Shown one piece after another: positions 16,824 to 26,036 of a DNA stretch of 64,000 nucleotides. Source of the stretch: Pseudomonas sp. MIACH (GTDB lineage Bacteria > Pseudomonadota > Gammaproteobacteria > Pseudomonadales > Pseudomonadaceae). Position 1 is the first letter of the stretch. Every line of letters starts with the position of its first letter. The notes beneath the pieces were generated by a model, which had not been told where the DNA came from, ran no database searches, and saw only the letters and a list, made by a program, of their open reading frames with translations. The stretch covers positions 172,375 through 236,374 of the forward strand of contig NZ_LHVO01000051.1 in the NCBI RefSeq assembly GCF_001269925.1. Reading direction: 5' to 3'. The position numbers and the translations under genes are program-made.

Positions 16824-17324
16824 ATGGAAATGCTGAAGTTTGGTAAGTTTGCTGCTCTGGCTCTGGCTCTGTCCGTAGCCGTTGGTTGCTCGTCTAAAGG
16901 CGGCGACAATGCCGGTGAAGGCGCAGCTGTTGATCCAAACGCTGGTTACGGCGCTAACACTGGTGCAGTTGACGGCTCCCTGAGCGAAGAAGCTGCTCTG
17001 CGCGCTATCACCACTTTCTACTTCGAATACGACAGTTCGGACCTGAAGCCAGAAGCCATGCGCGCTCTGGACGTTCACGCGAAGGACCTGAAAGCTAACG
17101 GCGCTCGCGTTGTTCTGGAAGGTAACACCGACGAACGTGGTACTCGTGAGTACAACATGGCACTGGGCGAGCGTCGTGCGAAAGCCGTTCAGCGCTACCT
17201 GGTACTGCAAGGTGTTGCTCCAGGCCAACTGGAACTGGTTTCCTACGGTAAAGAGCGTCCAGTTGCTACTGGCCACGACGAGCAGTCCTGGGCTCAAAAC
17301 CGTCGCGTCGAACTGCGTAAGTAA
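16824..17324 (+). CDS. pal: Peptidoglycan-associated lipoprotein Pal (OprL)
   Basis: An outer-membrane lipoprotein that anchors the outer membrane to peptidoglycan. Its 166 residues include a lipoprotein signal peptide with lipobox AVGC (Cys near residue 22), a flexible linker and an OmpA-like peptidoglycan-binding domain (GNTDERGTREYNMALGERRA). It lies 55 bp after tolB and 6 bp before cpoB. Its codon choice is visibly more uniform than that of its neighbours (many GCT and GTT codons), as expected of a very highly expressed gene. Confidence 0.97.
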   Translation: MEMLKFGKFAALALALSVAVGCSSKGGDNAGEGAAVDPNAGYGANTGAVDGSLSEEAALRAITTFYFEYDSSDLKPEAMRALDVHAKDLKANGARVVLEGNTDERGTREYNMALGERRAKAVQRYLVLQGVAPGQLELVSYGKERPVATGHDEQSWAQNRRVELRK

Positions 17325-17330
17325 TTCGTC

Positions 17331-18179
17331 ATGCGAACGTGCCGTCGTGCTCTAACTGTATTGGCTCTCAGCTTCGCCCCGCTTGCGGTGTGGGCTGCGG
17401 TTCCTGTGGAAGATAGCAACTCTGGCTATAACAATAGCGGGAGCAGCTATCCGCCAGCGGGTTATGGCACGAACGGCGCCTATGCTGGGGGGGCGGCTAC
17501 GTCTGCCCCCTCGGCACAGGGCGAACTGTTCAACCAGCTGCAACGCATGCAGGATCAATTGGCGCAGCAACAAGGCACCATTGAAGTTCTGCAAAATGAG
17601 GTGCGTCAGCTGAAGCAAGAAGGCCTGGAGCGTTACCAGGATCTTGATCGACGTATAGGAGCCGGTGTCACACCTGCCGCTACTCCTGATAATTCTTCCG
17701 CCGGTGGCGCGCCCAGTGCCGCTATCGGTGGTGCCGCTGCCGGTGCTGCAGCAGGGGGCGCGGCTGCCAGCCAAGCCCCTGCCGCCAGCACTGAACCGGG
17801 TGATCCTGCGAAGGAAAAGCTGTATTACGATGCAGCCTTCGACCTGATCAAGGCCAAGGATTTCGATAAGGCCAGCAAGGCCTTTACCGCATTCCTGGGC
17901 CGCTACCCAAACAGCCAGTATGCGGGCAACGCCCAGTATTGGTTGGGCGAGGTGAATCTGGCAAAGGGTGATTTGCAGGGGGCGGGCCAGGCATTTGCCA
18001 AGGTCAGTCAGCTGTACCCCAAGCACGCCAAGGTGCCCGATTCGCTGTATAAACTCGCTGACGTAGAACGCCGCCTGGGTCATACCGACAAGGTCAAAGG
18101 CATTCTGCAGCAGGTCGTAGCCCAATATCCGGGTACTTCCGCAGCACAGTTGGCTCAACGGGATCTGCAACGCTTGTAA
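17331..18179 (+). CDS. cpoB: Cell division coordinator CpoB (YbgF)
   Basis: A periplasmic protein that coordinates Tol-Pal constriction with peptidoglycan synthesis. It has 282 residues: a signal peptide (1-22, cleavage after AVWA), a short coiled coil for trimerisation (LFNQLQRMQDQLAQQQGTIE, about 65-105), an alanine/glycine-rich linker, then tetratricopeptide repeats (YYDAAFDLIKAKDFDKASK, YPNSQYAGNAQYWLGE). It follows pal by 6 bp and is followed by a terminator, closing the tol-pal cluster. Confidence 0.95.
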   Translation: MRTCRRALTVLALSFAPLAVWAAVPVEDSNSGYNNSGSSYPPAGYGTNGAYAGGAATSAPSAQGELFNQLQRMQDQLAQQQGTIEVLQNEVRQLKQEGLERYQDLDRRIGAGVTPAATPDNSSAGGAPSAAIGGAAAGAAAGGAAASQAPAASTEPGDPAKEKLYYDAAFDLIKAKDFDKASKAFTAFLGRYPNSQYAGNAQYWLGEVNLAKGDLQGAGQAFAKVSQLYPKHAKVPDSLYKLADVERRLGHTDKVKGILQQVVAQYPGTSAAQLAQRDLQRL

Positions 18180-18200
18180 GCGATACTGCCCGTTTAGAAG

Positions 18201-18227
18201 AAACCCGCGCCTGGCGCGGGTTTTTTC
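18201..18227 (+). terminator. Intrinsic terminator ending the tol-pal cluster
   Basis: The CCCGCGCC / GGCGCGGG stem is followed by TTTTTT, 21 bp after the cpoB stop. Confidence 0.9.
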
Positions 18228-18343
18228 GTTAGAATCCACGCCCTTTTATGACACACGCTTCCTGGGGCCTGCGCGTTGGCGGGGTTCCTTGAAGTGCCTG
18301 ACGGAGGCGGACAGCCTGTTTAGCTGTTACGCCCGTGGCGACT

Positions 18344-18991
18344 ATGCAAGACACATTACGCATCACCGAAGTTTTTTACTCGTTACAGGGTGAAACGCGA
18401 ACCGCTGGCCTGCCCACAGTTTTTGTGCGCCTGACCGGTTGCCCCTTGCGTTGCCAATACTGTGACAGCGCCTACGCCTTCAGTGGCGGCACCGTGCGCA
18501 CCCTCGAAGACATCCTGGAGCAAGTTGCCAGCTACCGGCCGCGCTACGTTTGTGTGACGGGGGGCGAGCCCCTGGCCCAGCCCAATGCCATTCCCTTGCT
18601 CAAGCAGCTGTGTGACGCCGGTTACGAGGTGTCCCTGGAAACCAGCGGCGCCCTGGATATTTCCGCAGTAGACCCGCGTGTGAGCCGAGTGGTTGACCTC
18701 AAGACCCCAGGCTCCAAGGAAGCGCACCGCAACCGCTATGAGAACATCGAACTGCTGACGCCTAACGATCAGGTCAAGTTCGTGATTTGTTCCCGTGAAG
18801 ACTACGACTGGGCCAACTCCAAGCTGATCCAGTACGGCCTCGACCGCCGTGCCGGTGAGGTGTTGTTTTCTCCCAGTCACCACGACCTGAACGCGCGCGA
18901 TCTGGCCGACTGGGTGGTTGCCGATAACCTGCCCGTACGCCTGCAATTGCAGTTGCATAAGTACCTGTGGAACGACGAACCGGGGCGCTGA
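18344..18991 (+). CDS. queE: 7-carboxy-7-deazaguanine synthase QueE
   Basis: A radical-SAM enzyme that contracts the ring of 6-carboxytetrahydropterin to 7-carboxy-7-deazaguanine in queuosine synthesis. At 215 residues the iron-sulphur motif is visible as CPLRCQYC (CxxxCxxC) near residues 29-36, with the substrate-binding GETRTAGLPTVFVRLTGC before it. ATG at 18344 matches the family start MQDTLRITEVFYSLQGE. An in-frame GTG at 18335 is possible. queC begins one base after its stop. Confidence 0.95.
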   Translation: MQDTLRITEVFYSLQGETRTAGLPTVFVRLTGCPLRCQYCDSAYAFSGGTVRTLEDILEQVASYRPRYVCVTGGEPLAQPNAIPLLKQLCDAGYEVSLETSGALDISAVDPRVSRVVDLKTPGSKEAHRNRYENIELLTPNDQVKFVICSREDYDWANSKLIQYGLDRRAGEVLFSPSHHDLNARDLADWVVADNLPVRLQLQLHKYLWNDEPGR

Positions 18992-18992
18992 C

Positions 18993-19670
18993 ATGACTGA
19001 TCAAAAGCGCGCGGTCATCCTGCTGTCAGGTGGCCTCGATTCCGCAACGCTAGTGGCCATGGTTCGCGCCCAAGGTTACAGCTGTTACACCATGAGCTTC
19101 GACTACGGCCAGCGCCACCGCGCCGAGCTGGAGGCTGCCGTCCGTGTTGCCCAGGACCTTGGAGTGGTCGAGCACAAGGTGATCGGCCTGAACCTCGACG
19201 GCATTGGAGGCTCGGCCCTGACCGATAGCACCATCGACGTCCCAGAGAGCCCCACCCAAGGCATCCCGGTCACTTACGTACCTGCACGCAACACGGTCTT
19301 CCTGTCCCTGGCCCTCGGCTGGGCAGAAGTGCTGAATGCCCGCGACATTTTCATCGGCGTGAATGCCCTTGATTACAACGGCTACCCGGACTGCCGCCCG
19401 GCGTTCGTCGAAGCGTTCGAGCGCATGGCCAATTTGGCGACCAAGGCGGGGGTAGAAGGGCAGGGTTTTCGCATTCGGGCGCCGCTGCAAAACATGAGCA
19501 AGGCCGCTATCGTGAAGGCTGGCGTAGGACTTGGTGTCGATTACTCGCTGACAGTTTCCTGCTATCAGGCAGACAATGACGGCCGTGCCTGTGGGAAATG
19601 CGACAGCTGCCGGCTGCGTGCAGAGGGCTTCCAAATGGCCGGAATTACGGACCCCACGCGTTATTTCTGA
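18993..19670 (+). CDS. queC: 7-cyano-7-deazaguanine synthase QueC
   Basis: An ATP-dependent ligase that converts the QueE product to preQ0. It has 225 residues with the PP-loop AVILLSGGLDSATLVAM near the N-terminus and the C-terminal zinc site CYQADNDGRACGKCDSCR (four cysteines). The ATG lies one base after the queE stop. It makes a two-gene pathway unit with queE. I saw no preQ1 riboswitch upstream. Confidence 0.96.
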   Translation: MTDQKRAVILLSGGLDSATLVAMVRAQGYSCYTMSFDYGQRHRAELEAAVRVAQDLGVVEHKVIGLNLDGIGGSALTDSTIDVPESPTQGIPVTYVPARNTVFLSLALGWAEVLNARDIFIGVNALDYNGYPDCRPAFVEAFERMANLATKAGVEGQGFRIRAPLQNMSKAAIVKAGVGLGVDYSLTVSCYQADNDGRACGKCDSCRLRAEGFQMAGITDPTRYF

Positions 19671-19688
19671 TTTATTTCAAATAAGGTG

Positions 19689-19718
19689 TTGAATAATCCT
19701 TAGAAATCAGTATTATAC
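19689..19718 (+). promoter_or_regulatory. Promoter of the tRNA-Lys gene
   Basis: A TTGAAT -35 (19689-19694) with an AT-rich -10 (TATTATAC, 19711-19718) and a GC-rich discriminator (GCGCC) after it. This is a typical stable-RNA promoter lying 16 bp before the tRNA. Confidence 0.6.
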
Positions 19719-19733
19719 GCGCCACCACACAGC

Positions 19734-19809
19734 GGGTCGTTAGCTCAGTTGGTAGAGCAGTTGGCTTTTAACCAATTGGTCGTAGGTTCGAATCCCACAC
19801 GACCCACCA
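19734..19809 (+). tRNA. tRNA-Lys(UUU)
   Basis: A complete 76-nt cloverleaf with encoded CCA. The acceptor arms GGGTCGT/ACGACCC pair fully, and the anticodon loop CTTTTAA holds TTT at 19767-19769. The D and anticodon arms are normal. The T-arm has GTAGG against CCCAC, leaving an A51-C63 mismatch (base 19796). The gene is followed by a terminator-like stem and a T9 run. Confidence 0.97.
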
Positions 19810-19824
19810 TTTTTGGCGGTTTAG

Positions 19825-19871
19825 AAAATCCGGAAGGCCCACGCAAGTGAGGATTTCCGGGTTTTTTTTTG
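19825..19871 (+). terminator. Terminator after tRNA-Lys
   Basis: AAATCCGGAA pairs with the downstream TTTCCGG region across a spacer of about 17 nt and is followed by nine T residues. Confidence 0.75.
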
Positions 19872-20000
19872 CCTGTGATTTGGGGCTTACCTACCGGTGC
19901 GCAATGCACCCAGCTATACCAGCATTTGGCAAACCTCCCTGTTGACTCTCCCGTTACGGGCACACCCTATCCTGGCCGCTCAACTTTTCAGGATGAAGTG

Positions 20001-20579
20001 ATGATGAGTAAGCGAGTACTGGTGATTCTGGGGCACCCCTCAACCGACAGTTTCTGCGGGGCATTGACCGACACCTATGTGAAGGCGGCCACAGATGCCG
20101 GGTACGATGTGCGTGTGTTACGCCTGGATGCACTGCGGTTTGATCCAGTGCTGCACGATGGCTACAAACAGGTTCAGTTGCTGGAGCCCGATCTGCTCAA
20201 GGCGCAGGCCGATATCACATGGGCTGAGCACCTGGCGTTTGTCTATCCCATCTGGTGGGGGGGAATTCCGGCCTTGATGAAAGGCTTTTTAGATCGGGTA
20301 TTCCTTCCCGGTTTTGCCTTCAAGTACCGCGAAGGCAAAGCCTTTCCCGACAAGCTTTTGAAGGGGCGCACGGCTCACCTGCTGGTCACGATGGATACCC
20401 CGCCGTGGTACTTCAAGTGGGTCTACCGCATGCCGGGCCTGCACCAGATGCGCAAGACCACCCTGGAGTTCTGCGGCATCAAACCGTTGAAGACCCTCAC
20501 CTTCGGGCCGATCCTCGGTTCCGGCGCCTCACAGCGCGAAGCGTGGCTCAAGCAAGCCCAGGCTATCGCGGGCCGCTGA
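20001..20579 (+). CDS. NAD(P)H quinone oxidoreductase, flavodoxin-fold family
   Basis: A 192-residue flavodoxin-like protein of the NAD(P)H dehydrogenase (quinone)/KefF-MdaB type, expected to bind FMN or FAD and reduce quinones. The family features are VLVILGHPSTDSFCGAL (phosphate loop), VYPIWWGGIPALMKGFLDRVF (isoalloxazine contact) and LVTMDTPPWYF. Tandem ATGs occur at 20001 and 20004, and AGGA at 19990-19993 fits the first. A MerR-type regulator follows in the same direction 162 bp later and may control it. The physiological substrate is unknown. Confidence 0.9.
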   Translation: MMSKRVLVILGHPSTDSFCGALTDTYVKAATDAGYDVRVLRLDALRFDPVLHDGYKQVQLLEPDLLKAQADITWAEHLAFVYPIWWGGIPALMKGFLDRVFLPGFAFKYREGKAFPDKLLKGRTAHLLVTMDTPPWYFKWVYRMPGLHQMRKTTLEFCGIKPLKTLTFGPILGSGASQREAWLKQAQAIAGR

Positions 20580-20741
20580 CACCGCCGTTGCACAGCATCG
20601 CCTCGCAACAGGCGATGCCGGCTTCATCCCTGCCAATACACTGCCTTTTGACACCTTCGGGTTTCCGACCCCGTAGACATGTGTGAAGATGCGGCGCGCC
20701 AAAGTACGCGCCTCTTCTTGTGCCATAAAAAAGGACTTTTC

Positions 20742-21125
20742 ATGTATATCGGCAAAGCCGCCCAGCTATCGGGCACGACAGTCAAGACGATCCGCCACTA
20801 TGAAGACATTGGTTTACTGCCGCCGCCCGTGCGCGAAGGGAAGTACCGGGTCTATAGCCAGCAAAGCGTTGAGCTGCTGACGTTCATCAAATGCGCTCAG
20901 CAACTGGGTTTCAAACTCAAGGAAATGCAGGCGATCCTTCAGGATCACCGGGGCCAGGAGCTGCCGTGGGATTTGGCCAACCAGGCCATTGCGGATAAAA
21001 AGCTGGAACTGAAAACCCAGATCGAAGGCTTGCAAAATATCTACGACGGCCTGGAGCAGTTCGAAAGCAGCCTCAAGGACGCCCAGTACCAATGCCAGTT
21101 TGAACATCTTTCCAAAACGGCCTGA
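20742..21125 (+). CDS. MerR family transcriptional regulator
   Basis: 127 residues. The N-terminal winged helix-turn-helix reads YIGKAAQLSGTTVKTIRHYE then GLLPPPVREGKYRVYSQ, and the C-terminal part is a coiled-coil dimerisation helix. No conserved cysteine metal-binding loop is evident, so it resembles organic-signal or redox members (SoxR/CueR relatives lacking the metal site). ATG at 20742 follows AAGGAC. The closest candidate target is the oxidoreductase upstream. The effector is unknown. Confidence 0.9.
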   Translation: MYIGKAAQLSGTTVKTIRHYEDIGLLPPPVREGKYRVYSQQSVELLTFIKCAQQLGFKLKEMQAILQDHRGQELPWDLANQAIADKKLELKTQIEGLQNIYDGLEQFESSLKDAQYQCQFEHLSKTA

Positions 21126-21227
21126 ACGAACTTGCTGCGTGACCTCATGAAGCGGTGTGCGCTGTTCGGAAACGCCGGCAACCAGTGGTTACTTAATGGC
21201 TATGGCCGGCGTCGCCCGTTTCAGCCT

Positions 21228-23837
21228 CTAGCTCAAGGCGGCCTCGCGTTCTGGGTGTTCGCGTTCATCAGCCCGTTGCTCGGGCACAATGGCCGCAAAG
21301 AACCACGGAGATATCAAGGTTACTAGCAAGATGGTCATGACGCCGCTGGAGAAGAGCGCCAGCGCTACCAGTGTTCCCAAGTCAATGACCGGCTTGTAGG
21401 CGGAAAACAGCAGGGCAAGGAAGCCCACGGAGAAAATCACCACGTTGACCACTGTCGAACGTCCGACACTGTGCATCGCCGTCAGAATCGCCTCGTCCAC
21501 GTGGATACCTTGCTGAACCAGCAGCTTGATGCGCGATAGCAGGTGCACCGCGTAATCCACCACGCCCACCACCAGGAACGTCACCAGCGTCGTGCCGATA
21601 TTCAACTCGATGCCCAACAGGTACATAAAGCCATACACCGTCACCGACGTGGTCAGCAGCGTCAGCATGCCCAGAATGCCCAGGCGGACGGACTTCAGCC
21701 AGAACATCATCATCAGCGTGACCACCAGCAGCGCGAGCGAGAAGCTCAGTACCTGGCCCTGGGTGATCTCGGCCAATATGCCGGTCCATATTTTTGGCGT
21801 ACCGGCATGGGTAACCTGCAGGTTGGCCGGCTTGTTTACCAGCAGCCAGGCGTCCAGGCGATCGAGCATGGCCTTGTAGTCGCTGGCCACCGACGAGGTC
21901 ATGGTGTAGAGCGTCAACGCCTTGGAATAGTCCGCGTTGAGCACGTTCTGCAAATCGGAGCCACCGCCGTTCTCGAACATCATGATGTGTTGCTCGATCA
22001 GCGCGTTACCGTCGACCTCAAAGGTTTCCGCCTGCCCCTCATCGTTGAGGGATGTCACTTGCTCCAGGGCCTGTGGTACCCGCAGGTAATCGGGGTTCAT
22101 ATCATTGAGCACAAGGTTCATGCGCTTGACGTAAGCCGCCACCGAATAGGTGTAGCTGACGTTGGGCTGGGACTTGAGAAAATGATCGAGTTTGTCGAGG
22201 AACTGCACCGTCTCAGTGGTCAACGCGCCACGCGGGGTCTTGGTATCGAACGCAATCCAGCCGGGGGAAGTGCCCGCGATCCGGGAGCGGTTGATGAACT
22301 CATCGGACACGCGCACCGGGCTGTCTTTCTTGAAGTAGGCGATGCCCGAGTCTTCGATATCGACCATGAAGGTAAACACCGTCATCAGTGCCAACAACGG
22401 CAAGCTGACCAGCAGCACCGGCTTGCGCCAGCGGATCAGGCGGGCACAAAAAGCCACCAGGTAGCGCGAGATGATCGACTCTTTGTGCACGGTTTTACGC
22501 GGCGGCTGATCTTTGCCCCAGATGGAAATCCACGCCGGAATCAACAGCAGCGAGATGATCAACGCGGCCGTCAGCCCGATGGACATGAACACGCCGAAGT
22601 TTCGGATGCTGACGATGTTGTTGGTGGTGGAGATCATAAAGGTGGCGATGGTGGTCACGGTGGTCAGCACCACCGGAACCACCATGCGGCGCATGGTCTC
22701 GCGGTTGGCCTCGCGGTACGTCTTGCCGGCATTGAGTTGCTCATAGTACTCAGCCATCACATGTATCGCGTCGGCGCAGCAGATGGTGAACAAAAATACC
22801 GGCAGCACACTGGTGAGCAGGTCGATGGGCACTTTTAACAACGCCATCAGCCCCAGCGTCCAGATGGTGCAGAAGAGGATATTGAACAGCGGCAGGAACA
22901 CACCCAGCGGCTTGCGAAAGAAAAACACCAGCATGGAGGTCACAAGCAGGAACACGATAGGAAACAGCAGCGCCAGGTCGTGATCGATGATCTCTTGTTG
23001 GGCGGCGATGAAAATCGGCGTCCCGGCAATAAACACTTCATCGGTGAACTGCGGGTGTTTGCTTTGATAGTCAGCGACGATCTGGCGAACCTGCTGGTAA
23101 GCCCGTAGTTGTGCCTGGGCGTCGTCTTGCTTGGTGCCCAGTTCGGCCACCACCACCGCGACTTTTTTGTCCGGGGAAACCACCCCGCCGACCATTTGCT
23201 CGTTGCCCATGATCTGCGCTTCGACCACCTGCGGGTCCATGTCCAAGCCATGCAGGGTCTTGTGAATCCACAGCTCGCCATCCGCACTCAGGCTGATGTT
23301 TTCCAGGTCGGCCATCGAGGCCATTTCCTGGATCGGGTTAATCCGCTCCGCCAGGAAGGTCAGAAACTGTTGGTCGCGCTCTGCCCAGCCCTGGCTGTGG
23401 GCGTGATCGCGCAGGGCCTTGGCTTGGGCATAATCGTTTTGGTTAAACCCGCCGGCGAGGATATCGCTGGCCAACAGTTGGGCGCGGCTGTCGTCTTCGT
23501 GCTGGCCGACAACACGGCGCAACTCGACTTCATCATCGGCATTGGCCAGCATCAGCCGGCGAAGGGCCTGGGAGATTTCGAACTGCGCGTTCAGCGACTG
23601 TTTGTTAAACACGCTGTGCGCATTGCTCTGGGCCACCATGACCGAGTCATAGGTGCCGGTGAACTCGTGTTGCAGGTCGATAATGGTTTTACGCGCTGGG
23701 TGGCTTTCCTTGAGCAAGTAGGGGTTGGTGTCCGACATCAGCGAGCCGAGGGTATAGGTGAAGTAGGCCGTGATCGCCACCAGCACAAATACAATCGCGC
23801 GCGCATAGCGCTCAACGAAGTTCAGGTATCGTTCCAT
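21228..23837 (-). CDS. RND/MMPL-type exporter of the ketosynthase-aminotransferase operon
   Basis: An 869-residue inner-membrane transporter of the RND superfamily, MMPL/Patched-like branch (COG1033 type), whose members move lipids and hydrophobic products. It begins with one transmembrane helix (RAIVFVLVAITAYFTYTLGS). A large periplasmic domain of about 200 residues follows, then a helix bundle containing CCADAIHVMAEYYEQ. A second half repeats the plan and contains VVGVVDYAVHLLSRI. The acidic residues in these helices fit proton coupling. It is the last gene of the operon, 35 bp after the LolA-like gene. The cargo is inferred to be the cluster product. Confidence 0.88.
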   Translation of the reverse strand: MERYLNFVERYARAIVFVLVAITAYFTYTLGSLMSDTNPYLLKESHPARKTIIDLQHEFTGTYDSVMVAQSNAHSVFNKQSLNAQFEISQALRRLMLANADDEVELRRVVGQHEDDSRAQLLASDILAGGFNQNDYAQAKALRDHAHSQGWAERDQQFLTFLAERINPIQEMASMADLENISLSADGELWIHKTLHGLDMDPQVVEAQIMGNEQMVGGVVSPDKKVAVVVAELGTKQDDAQAQLRAYQQVRQIVADYQSKHPQFTDEVFIAGTPIFIAAQQEIIDHDLALLFPIVFLLVTSMLVFFFRKPLGVFLPLFNILFCTIWTLGLMALLKVPIDLLTSVLPVFLFTICCADAIHVMAEYYEQLNAGKTYREANRETMRRMVVPVVLTTVTTIATFMISTTNNIVSIRNFGVFMSIGLTAALIISLLLIPAWISIWGKDQPPRKTVHKESIISRYLVAFCARLIRWRKPVLLVSLPLLALMTVFTFMVDIEDSGIAYFKKDSPVRVSDEFINRSRIAGTSPGWIAFDTKTPRGALTTETVQFLDKLDHFLKSQPNVSYTYSVAAYVKRMNLVLNDMNPDYLRVPQALEQVTSLNDEGQAETFEVDGNALIEQHIMMFENGGGSDLQNVLNADYSKALTLYTMTSSVASDYKAMLDRLDAWLLVNKPANLQVTHAGTPKIWTGILAEITQGQVLSFSLALLVVTLMMMFWLKSVRLGILGMLTLLTTSVTVYGFMYLLGIELNIGTTLVTFLVVGVVDYAVHLLSRIKLLVQQGIHVDEAILTAMHSVGRSTVVNVVIFSVGFLALLFSAYKPVIDLGTLVALALFSSGVMTILLVTLISPWFFAAIVPEQRADEREHPEREAALS

Positions 23838-23872
23838 AGTTCAATCGGTTCCACGAAAGGCAGGCGCAGTAT

Positions 23873-24703
23873 TCAGCGGGCGGATACGGCAAATTCAGGC
23901 AGGTCGCCGGTTTTCAGGCCGCGTTTTATCGCGGTCTGGTTGAACAGCCAGTCGTCCAGTTCGACGTTGTACTGCAACTGGTTGAACCGCAGTTGCGAGC
24001 GCGTGCCGGCGATGAAGTCTTCGGTTTCGCTGAGGGTGATGCTGTCGATTTGATCGACTGTCTCGACTTTCAGCGTACGCATCTGCTTGAACATCACGCC
24101 TTTGACATCGAAGAAATCCTGACGCATGACCAGGTTGTTCTGCTTGTCGATCCAGACCTTGAGCTGGTTGTAGCCGGTCTTGGCAAGAATCTGCGCAGAC
24201 ACCGGCGTGCGTTCGATGACGTAGCACTCGCGCCCGCCCATGGTCTCTTCGCCCACCAGTGTCTGGCGATAGTCTTCGGCGCGGATCTTGTCCAGATCCG
24301 CGTAGGAGTAATCGCTGCCCATAAACGCGCCACGCTTGTCGGTGGTTGAGATCCGACGGGTCTGTCGGCTGACCGGCAGGTACATCCACTGGCTGTCCTC
24401 GGCATTCAGCGCTTCGTGGGGGTTTTCGATGTGGAAGGCGACGTTGCGCACATCGTTGGGCGCCGAGAAGTACATGGTGAACTTGTCACTGTCCGGGTAA
24501 TCCTTTTGCAGGTAGCTGAACTCCCGCACCCGGCTATTGCCTTGCTTGTCGAGCAGGATCAACGACACCTGCGACATGAAACTCTTGCCGTCATTGCGGT
24601 CACGGGCCTGACGAATGATGTCGTCGGCGTTCGGGGTGGCCAATGCCCCCATGCTGGTCAGCATCAGGAGACTGGCGGTCAAGACCTTGAGGGGCGGCAA
24701 CAT
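23873..24703 (-). CDS. LolA-like outer-membrane lipoprotein-sorting protein
   Basis: 276 residues with a signal peptide (1-22, cleavage after MGALA) and a LolA/COG2834-type beta-fold able to hold a lipid: MSQVSLILLDKQGNSRVREFSY, WMYLPVSRQTRRIS, GSDYSYADL and LKVWIDKQNNLVMRQDFFD. It is expected in the periplasm as a lipid chaperone. It sits between the DUF1302-type outer-membrane gene and the RND exporter, an arrangement that suggests the three form one export path. Confidence 0.85.
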   Translation of the reverse strand: MLPPLKVLTASLLMLTSMGALATPNADDIIRQARDRNDGKSFMSQVSLILLDKQGNSRVREFSYLQKDYPDSDKFTMYFSAPNDVRNVAFHIENPHEALNAEDSQWMYLPVSRQTRRISTTDKRGAFMGSDYSYADLDKIRAEDYRQTLVGEETMGGRECYVIERTPVSAQILAKTGYNQLKVWIDKQNNLVMRQDFFDVKGVMFKQMRTLKVETVDQIDSITLSETEDFIAGTRSQLRFNQLQYNVELDDWLFNQTAIKRGLKTGDLPEFAVSAR

Positions 24704-24750
24704 AGAATTTCCTTTTCTTGAAGAGGTTTTTATTGAGATCAGTTCGGGGC

Positions 24751-26034
24751 TCAGAACAGGTAGCCGGCAGACACGCGCAGTTGATCGCGTTGGCGGTACT
24801 GGCCAAAAGTGCGGTCCTCCTTGCCAAAAAACACATCCACCTCCAGGCCGAGCTTCAGCCAGTCCACCGGGGTGTAGGTGAAGATGCCTTGCAGCAAGGC
24901 GTCGTCTTTGGCCGGTGGTGACATGGCCAATACCAGGCGCGACTTGAGCCGGTCACGCAGGTGGTTGCCCTCGGCGGACAGGGTGAACAGCGGCTGGCGT
25001 TTGTCCTGCACCATGCCCATTTGCCAGTCCAGTAACTGCTGCTCCTGCCATTGCACAGAGATCAGCCAGTTGCGCAGCAGGTAGTCGACCCCCAGCAATG
25101 ACTTGATCATCGGGCTCTGGCTGCTGCCGTGGGTGCGGTAGGGGTTGGTGACGTGCCAGCGATCGAAGTAGGCCACCTCGCTGCGCACCACGAAGCTGTG
25201 GCCGGCATCGATCGCCAGGCCTGCGCCGCCCATGCTGTAACGCGGGAACTGACGTTCCAGGAGGACGCGCTGATCGTCGGCGATGCCCTCGACCGCATAC
25301 ACCGGGTCCTGCTGGCGGGCGTTGAGGGCCACAAAGCTGGCGTCCACCGAGCCGATCCTGCCGTTGCCGCTCATGCCATAGGAAAACCCCTTCTGCCCGC
25401 GGTAGTCCGGCTTCGAACCGACCACGAACAGGTCCGGGTCCGGGACTGCGAACAACGGCGCGTCGAACTCGCTGCCCTGGGCCGGCGCCTGGTTTTTCAG
25501 GAAGTCGGTGATCCACAGGGCTTCCACTTCCCACTCGCCCACGGGCTGGGTCAGGCGCACCATCGGCACGGCGATGCGGCTGTCTTCAAGCAAGGCCGTC
25601 ACCCCTTCGCGATAGTCGATGGGGTTGATCTGGTCCAGCACCCGCAACTCGTCGGCGCGACCCCAGACCACTTGCTGCCAACCTACGGTAACTTCACCGT
25701 CACCCAGGTACTGGCCCCAGTACAGGTGCCGCCAGTCGGCACTGAAGCGGTAGTCATCCCGTGCCTCCTGGCTGTAAGGGTTGTGCCCGTCATAGCGCGC
25801 GTCGTAGCGCACCCGGCCCTTGGCCTTGTAATAGCCGCTGTCCCAGTTGTCTTCCAGGTTGGCCTTGAAATACACCGCCTTCTGGGTGACAGGATCGTCG
25901 CCGTGCAGGCGCAAGGCACTGGCCAGTCCTACTTCCGCATCGGCATGGGCCGGCAACAGGTCTGCGCCGGCCAATTGCGGCGCCAGCGAGACCAGGCCGA
26001 GCAACAGGCTGCGCGTGAACAATGCTGTGTTCAT
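24751..26034 (-). CDS. DUF1302-type outer-membrane protein
   Basis: 427 residues. A signal peptide (about 1-24, ending LAGA) is followed by amphipathic strands and a C-terminal phenylalanine (SAGYLF), as in outer-membrane barrels. The motif WGRADELRVLDQINPIDYRE is the recognisable DUF1302 signature. ATG at 26034 lies two bases after the preceding SDR stop, whereas the frame runs open further upstream without support. It is a probable outer-membrane partner of the LolA-like and RND genes. Confidence 0.82.
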   Translation of the reverse strand: MNTALFTRSLLLGLVSLAPQLAGADLLPAHADAEVGLASALRLHGDDPVTQKAVYFKANLEDNWDSGYYKAKGRVRYDARYDGHNPYSQEARDDYRFSADWRHLYWGQYLGDGEVTVGWQQVVWGRADELRVLDQINPIDYREGVTALLEDSRIAVPMVRLTQPVGEWEVEALWITDFLKNQAPAQGSEFDAPLFAVPDPDLFVVGSKPDYRGQKGFSYGMSGNGRIGSVDASFVALNARQQDPVYAVEGIADDQRVLLERQFPRYSMGGAGLAIDAGHSFVVRSEVAYFDRWHVTNPYRTHGSSQSPMIKSLLGVDYLLRNWLISVQWQEQQLLDWQMGMVQDKRQPLFTLSAEGNHLRDRLKSRLVLAMSPPAKDDALLQGIFTYTPVDWLKLGLEVDVFFGKEDRTFGQYRQRDQLRVSAGYLF

Positions 26035-26036
26035 GG

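Noticed and set aside
18228..18343. preQ1 riboswitch before queE
   Set aside because: No short H-type pseudoknot followed by an A-rich tail was found.
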